Shown: positions 27,630 to 39,734 of the stretch, one piece after another | Position numbering within the stretch: the stretch's first letter is position 1 | How the letters are laid out: each line of letters starts with the position of its first letter | Assembly: GCA_028023455.1 (NCBI GenBank) | Contig: JAQFVV010006271.1 | Span: forward strand, 374,001-438,000 | Source: Epiperipatus broadwayi | Taxonomy: Eukaryota; Onychophora; Udeonychophora; Euonychophora; Peripatidae | Direction of reading: 5' to 3' | Length of the DNA stretch: 64,000 nt | Notes under the pieces: model-generated | What the model saw: only the letters and a program-made list of their open reading frames with translations | What the model was told of the DNA's origin: nothing | Database searches by the model: none | Translations under genes and position numbers: made by a program

Positions 27630-27740
27630 CTGAAATTCATAAGAAATTTGAGTACCAAAAGTGACAGAACTGGAATCAAGACCCATGAACCTTGAACTCT
27701 AAAATCTATCATTCTACTGTTATATCAAATCATAAAGAAA
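27630..27740 (-). mobile_element. tRNA-related SINE, family 4
   Basis: The minus strand reads GTAGAATGATAGATTTTAGA, then a tRNA-like B box, GGGTCTTGATTCCAG, then CTGTCACTTTTGGTACTC. The same order is found in minus orientation at about 59060-59160. The boxes are weak, and no target duplication was seen. Confidence 0.5.
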
Positions 27741-28099
27741 TCTATGACAGGTATGCCACCGATTTATGTGCTCTGTAATAATGTTTGCAATATATTGTTT
27801 AAGGAACTCCTTTCTCTTTATAAAAATAATAAAATGAGGATGGAACAAAGCTTTTTTCATGGAGAAATAATGAAAGAAACCTGTTAACCATTATCATGTT
27901 CAATTAATTTCACAAATGTTTAATTTTTTTTTAAATTAATGATAGTAATAATTATCCCTAATTTGTTAAATAATTAAAAAAAGACAAAATAAAAATTGCT
28001 TCCATGACATGAGTTTCAACTAAACCAGTCTCTTTCACCAATTGCTTATGGCAGTAAGGGTAAATCATTATGCCATTATTTCAGAATACATTTATTAAT

Positions 28100-29840
28100 A
28101 GAGAGTGCATGAGTTTAAAAAGTATATTATATAAGAGATGCAAAAAGCAAAATGAAAATGTTTGATAGATTGCAATTTATGGATAGTAAGAGAATAGCCA
28201 AAATAATATTCAATTGGGTTATGAGTAAAGGACAAGCAACAAGGTGGGTGAGAAAGGTAGTATAGTATGCAGAAGATTGGAATAAATATTTATGTCAGTA
28301 TACTTATATAAAAGATGGGATGATTTTATTAGGATGATTCTTGAGTTATAATAGCAAAGAATGGGATAGAAGAATAGAAGCATTAATAAAAAAAATAGGT
28401 ATCTGGAGAGATGGAGAGTAAAAAGAGTTTAAATATATAGAAATAAACAGAATATTGGATGTGAGTTAATTTATGATAATAGCAAGGAAAATAGTTCACT
28501 ATTTAAAACTCAAACAGGATCATTAGCAGCAAGGGAATATACACATAAATGGAGAAATGTGGTCTGCAAGTTATGTAAGAAAAGCAGGAAAATATTAGAC
28601 ATTTTCAAAGTGAATGTGAATGCTTACAAGTTAGAAAGGTTATAAATAATAAAGTTGTGGGAGAAAAAATATAAACCAAAATGATTATACATAAAGTTCT
28701 TGTTTTTTATGCTGAATTTGGAAAAAAGGGGATCTAGATAAAAAAGCCATAGAGTGAACAAATATGATGTTGTGGAAATAGGATGGAGCAGGATAAAAAA
28801 GAATATGGAAAAAACTTAGGATGGGGAATGAAAAGAGAAGGAGCCTAACAGGTTTCTCTGGATGCAATGGGTGACAGATTCCTGACTTTGATAAAGGAGA
28901 AGCCATATCACATCACGATTATTTGTTTTAATAATTTATATATTATGCAATATAGTTTACCTTTAAATCTAAATAAAGTGTATATCATAGAGAGAATAAA
29001 ACTTAGTAGCTCAAATTTGACAATAAAGCATTATCCAGAGATGAAAGGGATTTGAGAAGTGAAGTAATAATTTGAATTAGTTGTAACTTTTGATTTGTCT
29101 AACTTGATGTATTTTTTTCACTATTATGCAATTTTTGTATATATCTAAATTCTGGAGGTACATTTACCCAAGAAGTGGAATTAGTGATTTGGAAAACAAA
29201 TATCTCTGATTTTGTAACTAACTGTTGGAAATTGGATACAGTAATATTAAAACAAAGGCTTAAAATAGTATTATGTGCTTTTAATGCTATCCAAAATAAT
29301 ATGAAATTTTCAAATTTTGAAAATAGGTCAGCAAATTACTAAGATATATAGATTTAAAATTAGCTTACATTTCAATGTATTTTATTAACTTCATTCATAA
29401 TGAAAAATCAAACATACAATCATATAACTATCTCACACACATAGGAGAGATCCCAATGCATTTCATATGAGATTGAAGAATACTAGATGGTAATATAATC
29501 CCATAAATTATTCAGATACATTTCTGAGAAAAGAAACTTTGACAGTATAAAAATTGCAAAATATCTTAATATCCATTACAGATAGCTGGTATAAAAAGCA
29601 GCAGTTTAACAGTAAATTTTCTATTAAGCCAAAAGAATGCATGAAGAAAAGTAGGAGTATGAAAAATGATCTGTGAGAATAGAATATCTAATGTTTTGTA
29701 AAATGGTATAAAATAATATTAATAACAGTAAACTACGATATAATTATGAATTGGCAAATTAATTATAGAAGGAAATAAAAGTGAAAAACATCCTCTTGGC
29801 ATTGGAAAGAAAGTTAATTCTACAAAAAGAAGAAAAGATA
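28100..29840. other. AT-rich stretch with possible decayed coding sequence
   Basis: The plus strand near 28140-28460 gives short stretches with a coding look, such as RLQFMDSKRIAKIIFNWV, broken by stops. I cannot tie them to a family. The segment 28762-28915 matches 46881-47045 and is listed as a repeat. The stretch lies just upstream of the RTE-like RT remnant, so part of it could be that LINE's eroded 5' region. Confidence 0.35.
28762..28915 (+). repeat. dispersed repeat, copy 1 of 2
   Basis: It shares with 46881-47045, in the same orientation, the ordered words GGATGGAGCAGGATA, AATATGGAAAAAACTT, GGGGAATGAAAAG, CTAACAGGTTT and AGATTCCTGACT. The identity is not precise enough to reconstruct a protein, and the parent element is not recognised. 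Confidence 0.65.
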
Positions 29841-29899
29841 AAACTATTGCTAAAAAAAAACAACGCAAAATGTGTAGAATAAATTCTACGTAAAGAATA

Positions 29900-31310
29900 A
29901 TTCTTGTATTCCCTACAACTATTACATATTTTGCATTACCCAGCATTTTAAAAGAAGGTGTGCAATTAAATCTATGAAAAAAAAAAAAAGCTTCAGGAAA
30001 TGATGGAATTATAATTGATTAGGAGAAAGTGAAGAAATATAAAAATTGTTGGCAAAATTATATATTAAATGTCTAAATGATAAAGATGTACCAAATGATT
30101 GGAAAAATGTAGTAGTAATATTGATGTTTAAGAAAGGTAATGAAAAAGATATCAGTAATTATAGATTTATTAGTCTTCTGTCAATTTCATGCAAAATCTT
30201 TGCCAAGATAATTACAATTCATCTAGAGTGAATTTTGAATTTTAACCAGCTGGTAAACAAAGACTGAATTTTAAAATGGTTTTAGCATAGTGGATCAGAA
30301 TCAAATAAGTGTGGAAAGGACCAATAAATATGAGTTGCTTTGGATTAGTAGATTATAAAAAGGCATTTGATTCTGTAAAGATTTCTAGTGTTTAAAGCAT
30401 TAGATTATCAAGATATAGACCTGGAATATTATTCAAATCTAAAAAATTCATATCAAAATGCAACAACAATAACAAGAGTGTGTGATAGATGACTTCATAT
30501 CTCCAAAATATTTTACATCAGTTTTGTAAAAAGTATGTTGTGGATTAAAATAAAAATAAATGAAGTTTTTGTAAATCATCTAAATTTTGAAGTGTTTCAT
30601 TATTTTTGCAAATAATTCTTTAGAGTTTCAGGAAATGTTGCAATAGTTATCATATGAAAGTAAGAAAGTAGAATCAAAGATAAGTGCTAAGAAGACTATA
30701 AGTATTATTCAAGGGATTTTTCAGATAAAAAAATAAAGATTGATGATAATCACGTGTTTCAAAAAGTTTACAACTACAAATACTTTTGTCAGATTATTCA
30801 TGTAGAAGGAAACATAATGGATAAAAATAATTAAAGAATAAAACTTGGATGAATATCTTTGATAAAAAATAACTTAATGTTAAAGTTAAATATCCCTATG
30901 TATTTGAAAGATTTTCAATAGATGGATTTTAGCAGTTCTTACTTACGAATTATATTAAAAGAGCAATTCAGAGACTTTAGACTACTCAACGTAGTAAAAG
31001 AAAAAACAAATACATGAGCAGTGTCACTGACACCAATGAAAGAATTAAAAAATTGAAATAGACTGGATGTATTGTAAGATAAAATGATAATATATGGCCA
31101 GAAGTCTCAAATTGCATAGCATAGAAAAAGATTGTAAAAGACCTAAGGAAAGACCAAGTGTGAGATGAGTGGATAAAATAAGAAAGTTTGTTGATATGGG
31201 TGGAGAAGAGAGATTAGAAATTGGAGAAAGTGAATTAAATTTAGGGTGCCAATCCTGCAGTGAATTGGTAATAGGTGAAAATAGTGATAATGACTGATTA
31301 CTGTTATTAT
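29900..31310 (+). pseudogene. RTE-like LINE RT, decayed
   Basis: The best-kept part is 30046-30231 (61 codons). It reads LYIKCLNDKDVPNDWKNVVV, then ILMFKKGNEKDISNYR, then FISLLSISCKIFAKII. This is the finger region of a LINE RT, where intact members have NYRPISLLS. Just upstream is KASGNDGIII (KAxGxDGI). Downstream, in shifting frames, come a KAFDS-like block, an F/LQEMLxxL block near 30625 and a YKYFCQIIH block (YxYLG in intact copies). The C-terminal RPKERPSVR...DKIRK tail lies near 31140-31185. Stops and frameshifts abound. No apurinic endonuclease domain is recognisable upstream. This is the longest copy of the family in the window. Confidence 0.82.
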
Positions 31311-32415
31311 CAAATTGACATCAAACTACCAGTGGTCATATGAACTGCATTTTGTGAAATAAAATTTCTAACATGTGATTGATACTTTATGCAGTTTCAA
31401 ATGATGTCCTACCATTCACACAACTTTATGAAATAGTCAAATCATTATCATGTCTGATTGTCAGAGAGCAGATGAAACTTGTTATAGTTTTGATGAATAT
31501 GAAAGCATAAATAATAAATGAAAAACACTTCAAATACGACAAATCTATACTCTGTTGTAAACTTTTACTAAGACAGTAGCAGCTGCTTCTTTAGAATCCT
31601 ATCTCAGTTAATAAAATAAACAAGATTTTGAGTTCAAGTCACCAACTTGTCAAGCCACACAAATCTGAAGCCAATTGGAATTCTTTGGGTATTAATAATT
31701 ATTTTCATTTAGCAACCAACTATAAAAACAACTATCTAAATGCTTTTTTTAAATATATATATTGTGTAAGGCATTATTTACAAATGAAATATTTCTTACT
31801 GAGTTTCAAAAAGCAATTTTTTAAAAAGTTCGAACAGTTTCCTGTTTTTCACTTTCAAACGTGCGAAATTTACTTTCATTTCTAAACAATAACCACAGCT
31901 GGTAATGGTTTGTTTATACCTTTAATAATGTCAACTGAATATTGTAAATGAATCCCATTTAGACTTTTTTTATTCTTTTTTAAAATGTGAAAAATAAATT
32001 TTCGAATTCCTTTTCAACTGTTGAGAAAGATGGTGAGGCAGATGAGGAACAATAGAATATCTGCAAAATTGAGTTAGATTTGCATCTATTCAAATAATAT
32101 TAATAAATATTGCTTGTGCAGTTCTCTTACTTTCCATTACATTTGTTTATTAGATAAATAAGTAAATGTCTCAAAATGTAGCTAAAAGGATAATGATTTT
32201 AGTTCTTATTATTATAAGAAACTTCGCAAATTAAACTCAGAATACGTTATTTAAAAAAATAATTATATTAATAAACATCACTGTTTTATAACAAGTTTTG
32301 AATATATATCATCATCATCAGTTGCGAGTATTGACATTAAACTTCAGAAAAATAAACATATCCATAATGGTGAATCTTTTTACGCGAGCGTACCAAAAAT
32401 TTTCAAATACTTTGT

Positions 32416-32697
32416 ATTCCGCCAACAGATTTTCACTAATATGGATGGTTAAAGAGTTGGAGGGTGGAGAAAACGTCTGTCCATTAAAGTTTGAAAATTT
32501 GCTATCTTAATTATACAAAAGCTGAGCAATTATTACATGTAAGAGTGGGAGATGATGATCTGGACACTGATGAGTGCTGGTTCAGCACGAAATACGCATA
32601 TTGGAGATCTTTTTTTTTTTTGCATGTGTGTGTATCGGTTAGATATGATGGAATGGATAGTTGAAGGAACTTGAAAGTCTGTGTTCAAATTTTTATC
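32416..32697 (+). mobile_element. hammerhead-ribozyme retroposon with tRNA-like 3' part (copy A)
   Basis: A 12-bp duplication, CAAATACTTTGT (32404-32415 and 32698-32709), bounds the unit. It starts ATTCCGCCAACAGATTTTCA and carries the ribozyme core at 32557-32609. After a T-run it ends with a tRNA-like segment. An A-box-like TAGTTGAAGG lies at about 32658-32667 and a B-box-like TGTGTTCAAATTT at 32680-32692. Known animal parallels are the Schistosoma SM-alpha family and similar SINE-like hammerhead elements with pol III boxes. Copy B is at 52445-52743. Truncated 3' fragments lie near 44.7, 46.3 and 61.9 kb. Confidence 0.8.
32557..32609 (+). ncRNA. hammerhead ribozyme core, type I-like
   Basis: The CUGAUGA box is at 32567-32573. 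Stem II is GTGCT (32574-32578) paired with AGCAC (32584-32588) around loop GGTTC. The GAAA box is 32589-32592. Stem III is very short, AU pairing with AU around ACGC, which puts the predicted AUA cleavage site after 32600. Stem I would pair the TTGG at 32601 onward with sequence just before 32567. Two bases appear deleted there compared with copy B, so stem I is damaged. GATC at 32557-32560 can still pair with GATC at 32606-32609. All conserved core bases are present, but activity is unproven. Confidence 0.75.
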
Positions 32698-32859
32698 CAA
32701 ATACTTTGTGTGGTTTTTCTAACGCACTGGCAGTTAATAAAACAATGCAAAATTTTATTGAGATAAGTTAAGATATTAAAATAGGATGTTATAAAGATGG
32801 ATGTATGACTTGACATCAATTTTGTCATATAAAGATTAGCATCATTTTATTTATAAATC

Positions 32860-34165
32860 ACATTTTTGATGTTGCACATAGAATACTAAAAGCTTTATAT
32901 TTAGTCAATATTTCTTACTTTTGGTAATATACTGGTCGAATTAGATTAATCCAGTCATTCTGTTCAAGACATCGTTCAGTTCAAAAATAACGATTCACAA
33001 GCATATATAGAGAAAAAATCAAAACTGTCACTATTTTTTTTAAACAATTCTAGGTTTTGGAAATGACATTCTAAGATCACATTATTTCCACTTGTGCATT
33101 TATTTATTTATTTTTTAATTATAGCCAATAATCAATCTTTTAATTATTTCAATATCATTTCTCAAATCGACAAACTTTTGTTTCCAAATATAACTGGAAT
33201 GAAAATCGATTGATCGCATTTTTATATCTTCAAACTCACATGTAGATCTTCAAATTGAGTTTATCTGCTGATGCTGTATCTGGATGCAAAATAAATGCTA
33301 ATGTTTCTGAAAATTACCTGAAATGCATAAATCTTGAAGAAAATTGTAGATTATAAGTTAAATAACTGCAGAAAACTCTTATGTCAATTTTTTATTTTGT
33401 TTTTCATGAGATTCTGGATCTACCAAGAATTTGTATTTTGAAAATATTTGAAGTATTGAAAATGGTTGTACATTCATACTTTAATTTCAAATGCTTTAAT
33501 TAAATCCAAAAGAACAATAACTGACTTGTTAACATCTTGTAGTTTAACATTTAATTCCATCAATCAATTATATTCTTCAATGATTTTCTCTTTATTACAA
33601 AAAGGTCTAATTTTATTTAAACAATAATCTTTTTCTACGATAAAAATTAAAACAATAACCTTTAAATAATTTTTCCACAACTTAACCATCTGTTATTATT
33701 GTGCATACTTATAAATCACTATACGCTGAGTTTACGTCATTTAATAATTCTAAAATTTTCATCATTTAATAATTCTAAAATTTTCATTTTTCTAAAGCAC
33801 TTGTAGTTATCAAATTGACTACTTTTTTTCAAGGCTCATAATATCTTCCAGTAATTTGAAATTAGTTTTTATCATTTAATTTACTAATGTATAGAGCAAT
33901 AAAAACTTAGAACTGAATGACCAATTTATTAGTAAAATAAATTGGAAAAACCATTGACGTCAATACTCATATTCCAATCACCATCAGTAATTACTCATAC
34001 AATTTTGGAAAGATCTATTTCTCTATAATGAATATAATTGAAAATGCATAGCAAATACCTAATTATTTTGTCGTTGCTAATAAAGTTAAACTGATTCAAT
34101 TCTTAATGTAATAATAACACAGTATTGAATAAAAATTGCTAAACCAGCTATCCAGTACAGTACTA
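32860..34165 (-). pseudogene. hAT transposase fragment (partial second copy)
   Basis: This minus-strand region parallels the hAT element to its right block by block. Its words TTTCCAAATATAACTGGAAT (33181), TTTAACATTTAATTCCATCA (about 33540), ACCATCAGTAATTACTCATA (about 33980) and AACCAGCTATCC (about 34143) match the element's TTTCCATATAGAACTGGAAT, TTCACATTTAATTCATTTAG, ACCATCTGTAGTTACTGATA and AACTAGCTGATTC. The copy is older and has no open frame. It stops just short of the complete element's target site, and its own terminal repeats are not found. A 25-bp tandem duplication lies inside it at 33737-33786. Confidence 0.75.
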
Positions 34166-34189
34166 TAAACTTGCAACTTTACTATAAAA

Positions 34190-36699
34190 CAGTGGTGGTG
34201 GCGAAACTTTTTTACATGCCAAAAATGTCCAAAAAATATTTACTGAATGACTGGCATGCCATACAGTTATTAAATCAAAATATAAACAACTTAATTATTG
34301 CATTTTTAAAAGATTATAAAACAAATAATAATAACAATAACAATTAAATAAAATTTCTAAATAAGCTAAATACAAGTGAACTATATTTATTTAGAAGAGC
34401 ACAAGTTGAATAAAATGTAATAGTAATTAAAACAAAATTTTGGAAATAAACATATAAAGTCAACATAAATGGACATTATTTAATGATATTTTTGCTGTTG
34501 TACATTGAATGCCAAATGTTTTATATCTGGTTCATATTTTGTCATTTTTAATAATGTACATGCTGAACTAGATTCATCTGTCATTCTATTTCTCGAAATG
34601 TCTTTAATTAAATTCGTTTCTGAAAACAATGATAATATAGTGGTCACTAATTTTTTAAAACAAATGTTTCAGGAATAGCATTTCAGGCAGTCAATAATTC
34701 CTCTTCAGCATTCTTTTTACATATGCCCAATAATCGATTATTTTCCACTGTTTCTAACTTATTCCTCAAATCAATAAATTTCTGTTTCCATATAGAACTG
34801 GAATGAAAATCGACTGATTGCATTTCTATATTTTCCAAATTAAGCCATTCAAAAATGTCCAACTTGAGACTATCCATTGATATTATATCTGGATATAAAA
34901 TAAATGTTGATGTTTCTGAAAATTGTCTGAACCATGTAAATCTTCAAGAAAATTCATCAATTATCAACTGAATAATGGCACAAAGTGTCAATTTTGCTTG
35001 ATTTGGTTTCTCATGAGAGTCTAAATCAATCAAGAACTTTTTTTATATTTGGAAAATATATGAAGGTGTAAGAAATAACATCACCGTTGAAAATTTGTAA
35101 TTTAAGTTCAAATGCTTCGATCAAATCAAACATGATAATTGTCTTATTATAACCTTGCAGTTTCACATTTAATTCATTTAGATGTGAACACATATCAGTA
35201 AAAAACATTAGTTTCAAAAGCTATTCACCATTCATTAATTCATTATATTTTTCAATAATTTTCTCATTATGTAAAAACAGTCCTTCATCAGACATTGTTG
35301 TACATAAGTAAACCATTATATGCTAAGTTCACCTCACTCAGTAAATTTTAAAATGTTTGTTTATTTAGAGCTTGTGTAGATATAAAATTCACTAACTTAG
35401 TCACAATGTTCATAACATTATTCAATGGCTTAAAGCTGGCCTTCATGCATAAAACCTGCTGATGTATAATGCAATGAAAACCCAAAATTGAATCTCCAAT
35501 ATGGTTGGTAAATAAACTGAAAAAATCATTTTCTTTCCCAGTCATACTTTGAGCACCATCTGTAGTTACTGATACAATTTTGACATCTATTTCTTTTTTA
35601 GCAAGTACATTTGAAACTTAATAGTAAATATTTATTCCTTTTGTTGTTGTTACTAATGAGGTAAATCTGATCAACTATTCTTTGATATTATTTCCAACAC
35701 AATACCAATAAAAATAGCCAAACTAGCTGATTCATTTACTCTTTACTTTTATCAAGGCAGAGAGAAATTAAATTAGAAGATTTTATATATCTTTTTTGTT
35801 GGTAAGTTATGTAGTTAACCATTTGGCCGATTTTTTCTTTAACATTATTTCTAGAAAATGGTAAACTTTATTCTCTGAATAATTTTTGCTTTGTTTTCAA
35901 AATCTTCAAAAAAAATTGGTGCACATTTCATACAAGCTTCTTTCATATATTCTCCATCATTAAAAGGTTTTCCGTGTTTGGCAATTACATTTGAAATAAA
36001 AAAAAACTAGCAGCAGTTATACTTGAATGATTTTCGATAAATTTCATTATAGATATTGATTGAATATTTATATTTTTAAATGATTGAGCAATGTATTTTT
36101 TTTGCTCATCTCTACTTTTTTCCTAGAGCGATTTATGACTGGTCTCATAATGTCATTTTACTGATGATGTTCTCAATATACCTGACCCATACTGACTTCG
36201 TGCCTTTGTTAATCATTCCATACTCATCAATCCACCAATTTTGAAATTCTCTACTACTTGACAATTTTTTTTTTATTAGTCATATTAATATAATGGTAAC
36301 AAATTTATTTAAAAATAAATTTAAATGAGCTTTAATAATTTTATAAATCAAAGATTTATTATATGTTAAAATATATTATTATCCTTACATTTCGCTTTTA
36401 CAGCAAAACTTCAAACAAACAAAAAAAAGTTGTTTGATAGCATTGATTACGCATTTCTAGCATTTCGTTCCTTTGTTCACGACTTTGATAATGTTAAAAA
36501 AGTGAACGGTGTCACATGTTTAAATCAAAAAAGATTAGAACAGAAAATCATTTTATTACTGTTACTTTAAGATTTGAAAAAAAAATATGTCAATGAATTA
36601 TAAAATATTTTACTGAGTTTACTTTGGATAAGTAAATAGTTTTAGTGTCACTAAAAATCTGCTAACTCTGGCACGTGTGTCATAGGTTTGCCAACACTG
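34190..36699 (-). mobile_element. complete hAT element (Charlie/ZBED-like), dead
   Basis: The ends are CAGTGGTGGTGGCGAAACTT at 34190 and, in reverse complement from 36699, CAGTGTTGGCAAACC...CACGTGCC. This is the CAGTG(N)TGGC pattern of vertebrate and invertebrate hAT-Charlie-like elements. An exact 8-bp duplication, CTATAAAA, lies at 34182-34189 and 36700-36707, the length expected for hAT. The internal sequence on the minus strand encodes a disrupted transposase. Total length 2510 bp is normal for an autonomous member, so this looks like a full copy killed by point changes rather than by deletion. Confidence 0.92.
34480..36290 (-). pseudogene. hAT transposase of the complete element (pseudogene)
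   Basis: Reading from the right, an N-terminal FQNWWIDEYGMI block appears near 36240. IAKHGKPFNDGEYMKEACM (hAT hallmark iAkhgKPFtdGe) lies near 35985-35920. Then comes a SLCLDKSKE block (SLALDES in intact members, carrying the first catalytic Asp) near 35755. LGFHCIIHQQVLCMKA (35348-35545 frame) is the GxxLxxFHCIIHQxxLC signature. LNELNVKLQGYNKTI (35026-35217) and FDLIEAFELKLQIF follow, then a C-terminal DLRNKLETVENNR block (34683-34877). Several frameshifts and stops separate the frames. The closest named relatives by motif are the ZBED5/FAM200/GTF2IRD2-like hAT proteins. Confidence 0.88.
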
Positions 36700-38240
36700 C
36701 TATAAAAGATTATAATGTGTATTAGATTACAATATGCATTTTCTTATGATGTTTTGAAATCGTAGCCCAATGATTGCATTAAGAAATTAAAAAAATAATA
36801 TTAAAATGTTTTTTTCTAGATCTCTGTTAATTTTTCATTTTACTTCATACTTTTTTCAGAAACATTTAAAAGGAAATCATGTTTATTGAAAGTGCAAAAG
36901 TTAGAGAAAAACTGTATTCATTATTATGATATAAACAAACGAAATTAATATTTAAAAAAAGTATTAAATAGTAGACAAACATATATATAGAGAGAGAAAA
37001 AAAAACTTATTTTAAAACATTTTTTATAAACCTGTTTTTATTATTTCTGATTTTTTTATGTAATATAAACAAGTAATTAAAAATGTTTTAAATGACATTT
37101 ATATATGGTAAAAACTAGATGAACTTTTGAATAAGTACACATAGAATTAAAAATAAATTAACCATGTAAATATACCATTTAAAGTAACAAAAGTGAGACT
37201 TTACTGTACATTTATTTTTCTTTATATACCATGGAGCTGTGAACTACATTATTTTTTTGTTCCAAGCCTTCTCATGTTCATATGTATATAGTATATAAGA
37301 GCTCATATTTTATTGTTAACTAGTGATTAAATTATAATAATTAATTGTTTAATCAACTGCAAGTGCATAGAACTTTTCAAAATTTGCATATATATATATA
37401 ACATAGATGCATATTATATGTATAATATGAACATATAAATTAAAATTATAATATATACAGCATTTTTAAATAATAATATAATTAATAATAATAAATTGAG
37501 GACACATGTACATATATTATGAGTTTGTGTTCACTCATGCATTCCCTGAAACAATAAGAATAATAAAAAAACTAACTACTGTATTTTTATTTTTAAAATA
37601 ATATAAATAGCAAAATGTCTGTCTTTCGTTGCTGTTGAATATGCTCTAAGCAATATTCTTTTTTCCCAGTAACTTTTTTTCTATTATAGAAATATAATAG
37701 TATTTTTGTTATCAAGAAATTAAGATCTCTCTAACCGGTTTGACATTTTAAAATCATTATCAACTTTTAGTATGTTCTAAAATTTTGTAAAACTTTTAAC
37801 AAATATTTTATCATGCAAAATACTGCACATCAAATTCAGAAAGAATAATAAAGAAAGAATAGAATGTATATGCTTTCAACGCAAATGGAAGAAATTTTAT
37901 TATTATATATATATGTGTGTGTAATCATGCATGATTCTTTGAGACAGAAAAACAACTACTGGCATAATGTAAAATTTATTTGCAAATTTTACATTTTGTT
38001 TTAAAATGTGATTGCATATGGCACTCAGAGAATGAAAAATGGTGGCTTGAATATTATAAAATTTGTGAATTTTAATGGCTTTTTTGTTTGCTTATTTGCA
38101 TTTTTATTCATTTGTTTAAATTTTTCTTTGGATAACATATAAATGAGGTTGTGTAGTTAGATACATCAGTTTGTCATTCTATTGTATATGTGACTATTGG
38201 TTTGAATAGAATTAAAGGCAAAATAGAATTATTTTGGGTT

Positions 38241-38320
38241 AATTATTAAAATTATCATTAGAATTATTGAAAACAATGAAAATTATTAAAATCATCGTTA
38301 GAATTATTGAAAACAATGAA
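38241..38320. repeat. tandem duplication, 40-bp unit, two copies
   Basis: AATTATTAAAATTATCATTA at 38241 is repeated with small changes from 38281, and GAATTATTGAAAACAATGAA ends each unit. The period is exactly 40 bp. Confidence 0.9.
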
Positions 38321-38374
38321 AATATATTAGAACACTGAAATTATTTTCAGAAATAGATTTACAAAAAAACTTTT

Positions 38375-38680
38375 ATTTGTATTTTACTAGCATAACATAC
38401 AAAAAAAAACCCATCTTATCTTCCACCAAATATGTTAAAAAATTTCATATAATTATAAAAGTAAAATATATTTTCTACTTATTCATAAAAATAGTGTACA
38501 AAATAATAAAAATATATTTGGAACAAAAAAAACTGCATTTTTATTAGCATAACATACACAAAAAATATTTTCTACTAAATAAGTTTAAACTTCATACAAC
38601 TATAAAAATAAAATATATTTCATTCTTATTTTTAAAAATAACTTTCAAAATAATGAAAATATCTTTGAAACAAAGAAACT
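38375..38680. repeat. tandem duplication, about 155-bp unit, two copies
   Basis: Both units contain, in order, TAGCATAACATACA, TTCATA(T/C)AA, AAATATATTT and AAAATAATRAAAATAT. The units start near 38375 and 38530 and differ by many substitutions and small indels, so the duplication is not recent. Confidence 0.7.
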
Positions 38681-39399
38681 GGTTTTAGAAAATAATACAA
38701 TAATTTTCTGTATTTTACCAAATAATGTTCGATGAATTTTCAAATGCATCTTTTCATTACATTTTCTATAATAGTTACAAAAATGAAAACTAAAATATGT
38801 GATCGTGATTGTTCAATATAAAAATGTGGAAACAACTGCCATTTAGAATATATATATATAATGTTGCTATATATCATTGTGGATTGTGCACTCATAATCT
38901 CATTGCAAGAATTCCTTTTAAATGTCAAAAATAATCCACAAAAATAATGTTACAAATTTTTTTTCTTTATCTCTCTTGGATAAAAATTAATGATAATAAA
39001 ATTTAAAAATACAATATTTAAATGATAGTCAAATTACTGTGATTCTAAGCATTGTTTGATTGTTCAAAAATCAGCTATTTATTAACTATAAGAAGCATAA
39101 TTTTGTGATTGCAACAAATAGAAATTGTAATATGAACAAAAAAATTATAATTTTATTTTTTTAATAATTTATATAATGATCATAATAACCATTAGAAACC
39201 AGTCAATACTTAGACAATCCCAATATAGATAACATACAACAATCTCAAACTGTTGTCAAAGCAACATGTATGCAACAAATAATATTCAAAATATTTATCT
39301 TTTGATACACCATTATAAGGATTATAATTCAGATGTTTAAAAGTTTTTAAAAAGATATGCTGTATGCTATGGATAAAGAAAAATCATAAACTTGCTATC

Positions 39400-39610
39400 T
39401 GTAGCAGAATGACAGTCCAACAGTTAACACACCAATGATCTGCTGGCCAACTCAGATCAATCTGGGATTTTTTTTTATCTAGCTAAAATATCCAGTTAAA
39501 AAGTAGCTAGATATCCATTTTCTAAAAAGTCTTCAGATTTCCTATAATGATTTTGAAAGTTTATCTAGCCCAGATTCAAATCTTATGTCATGACCATAGT
39601 AAGTAGATTC
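39400..39610 (-). mobile_element. tRNA-related SINE, family 3
   Basis: The minus strand has a tRNA-like head (GATAGAGTGATTGGTGAATC), then TATGGTCATGACAT and a B box, AGATTTGAATCTGGG, at about 39565. Then comes the family's body (GCTAGATAAACTTTC, later AAATGGATATCTAGC). It is one of the better copies of the family. Confidence 0.6.
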
Positions 39611-39734
39611 ACCAATCACTCTATCACAAGATTTTCTGTGCATGTGTAAACAAAAAATAGTGACTCTCAAACAAACAGACATTCATATTTTTTTGATCCT
39701 GAATTCAGAGTTGTAAAAATACATTATGTAAATA

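Larger units (their letters stand above)
36710..39390. other. AT-rich DNA with local tandem duplications, no gene seen
   Basis: There are no frames of note. Two local duplications are listed separately (38241-38320 and 38375-38680). The rest is AT-rich with short AT microsatellites, for example about 37390-37400 and 37890-37925. Confidence 0.55.
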
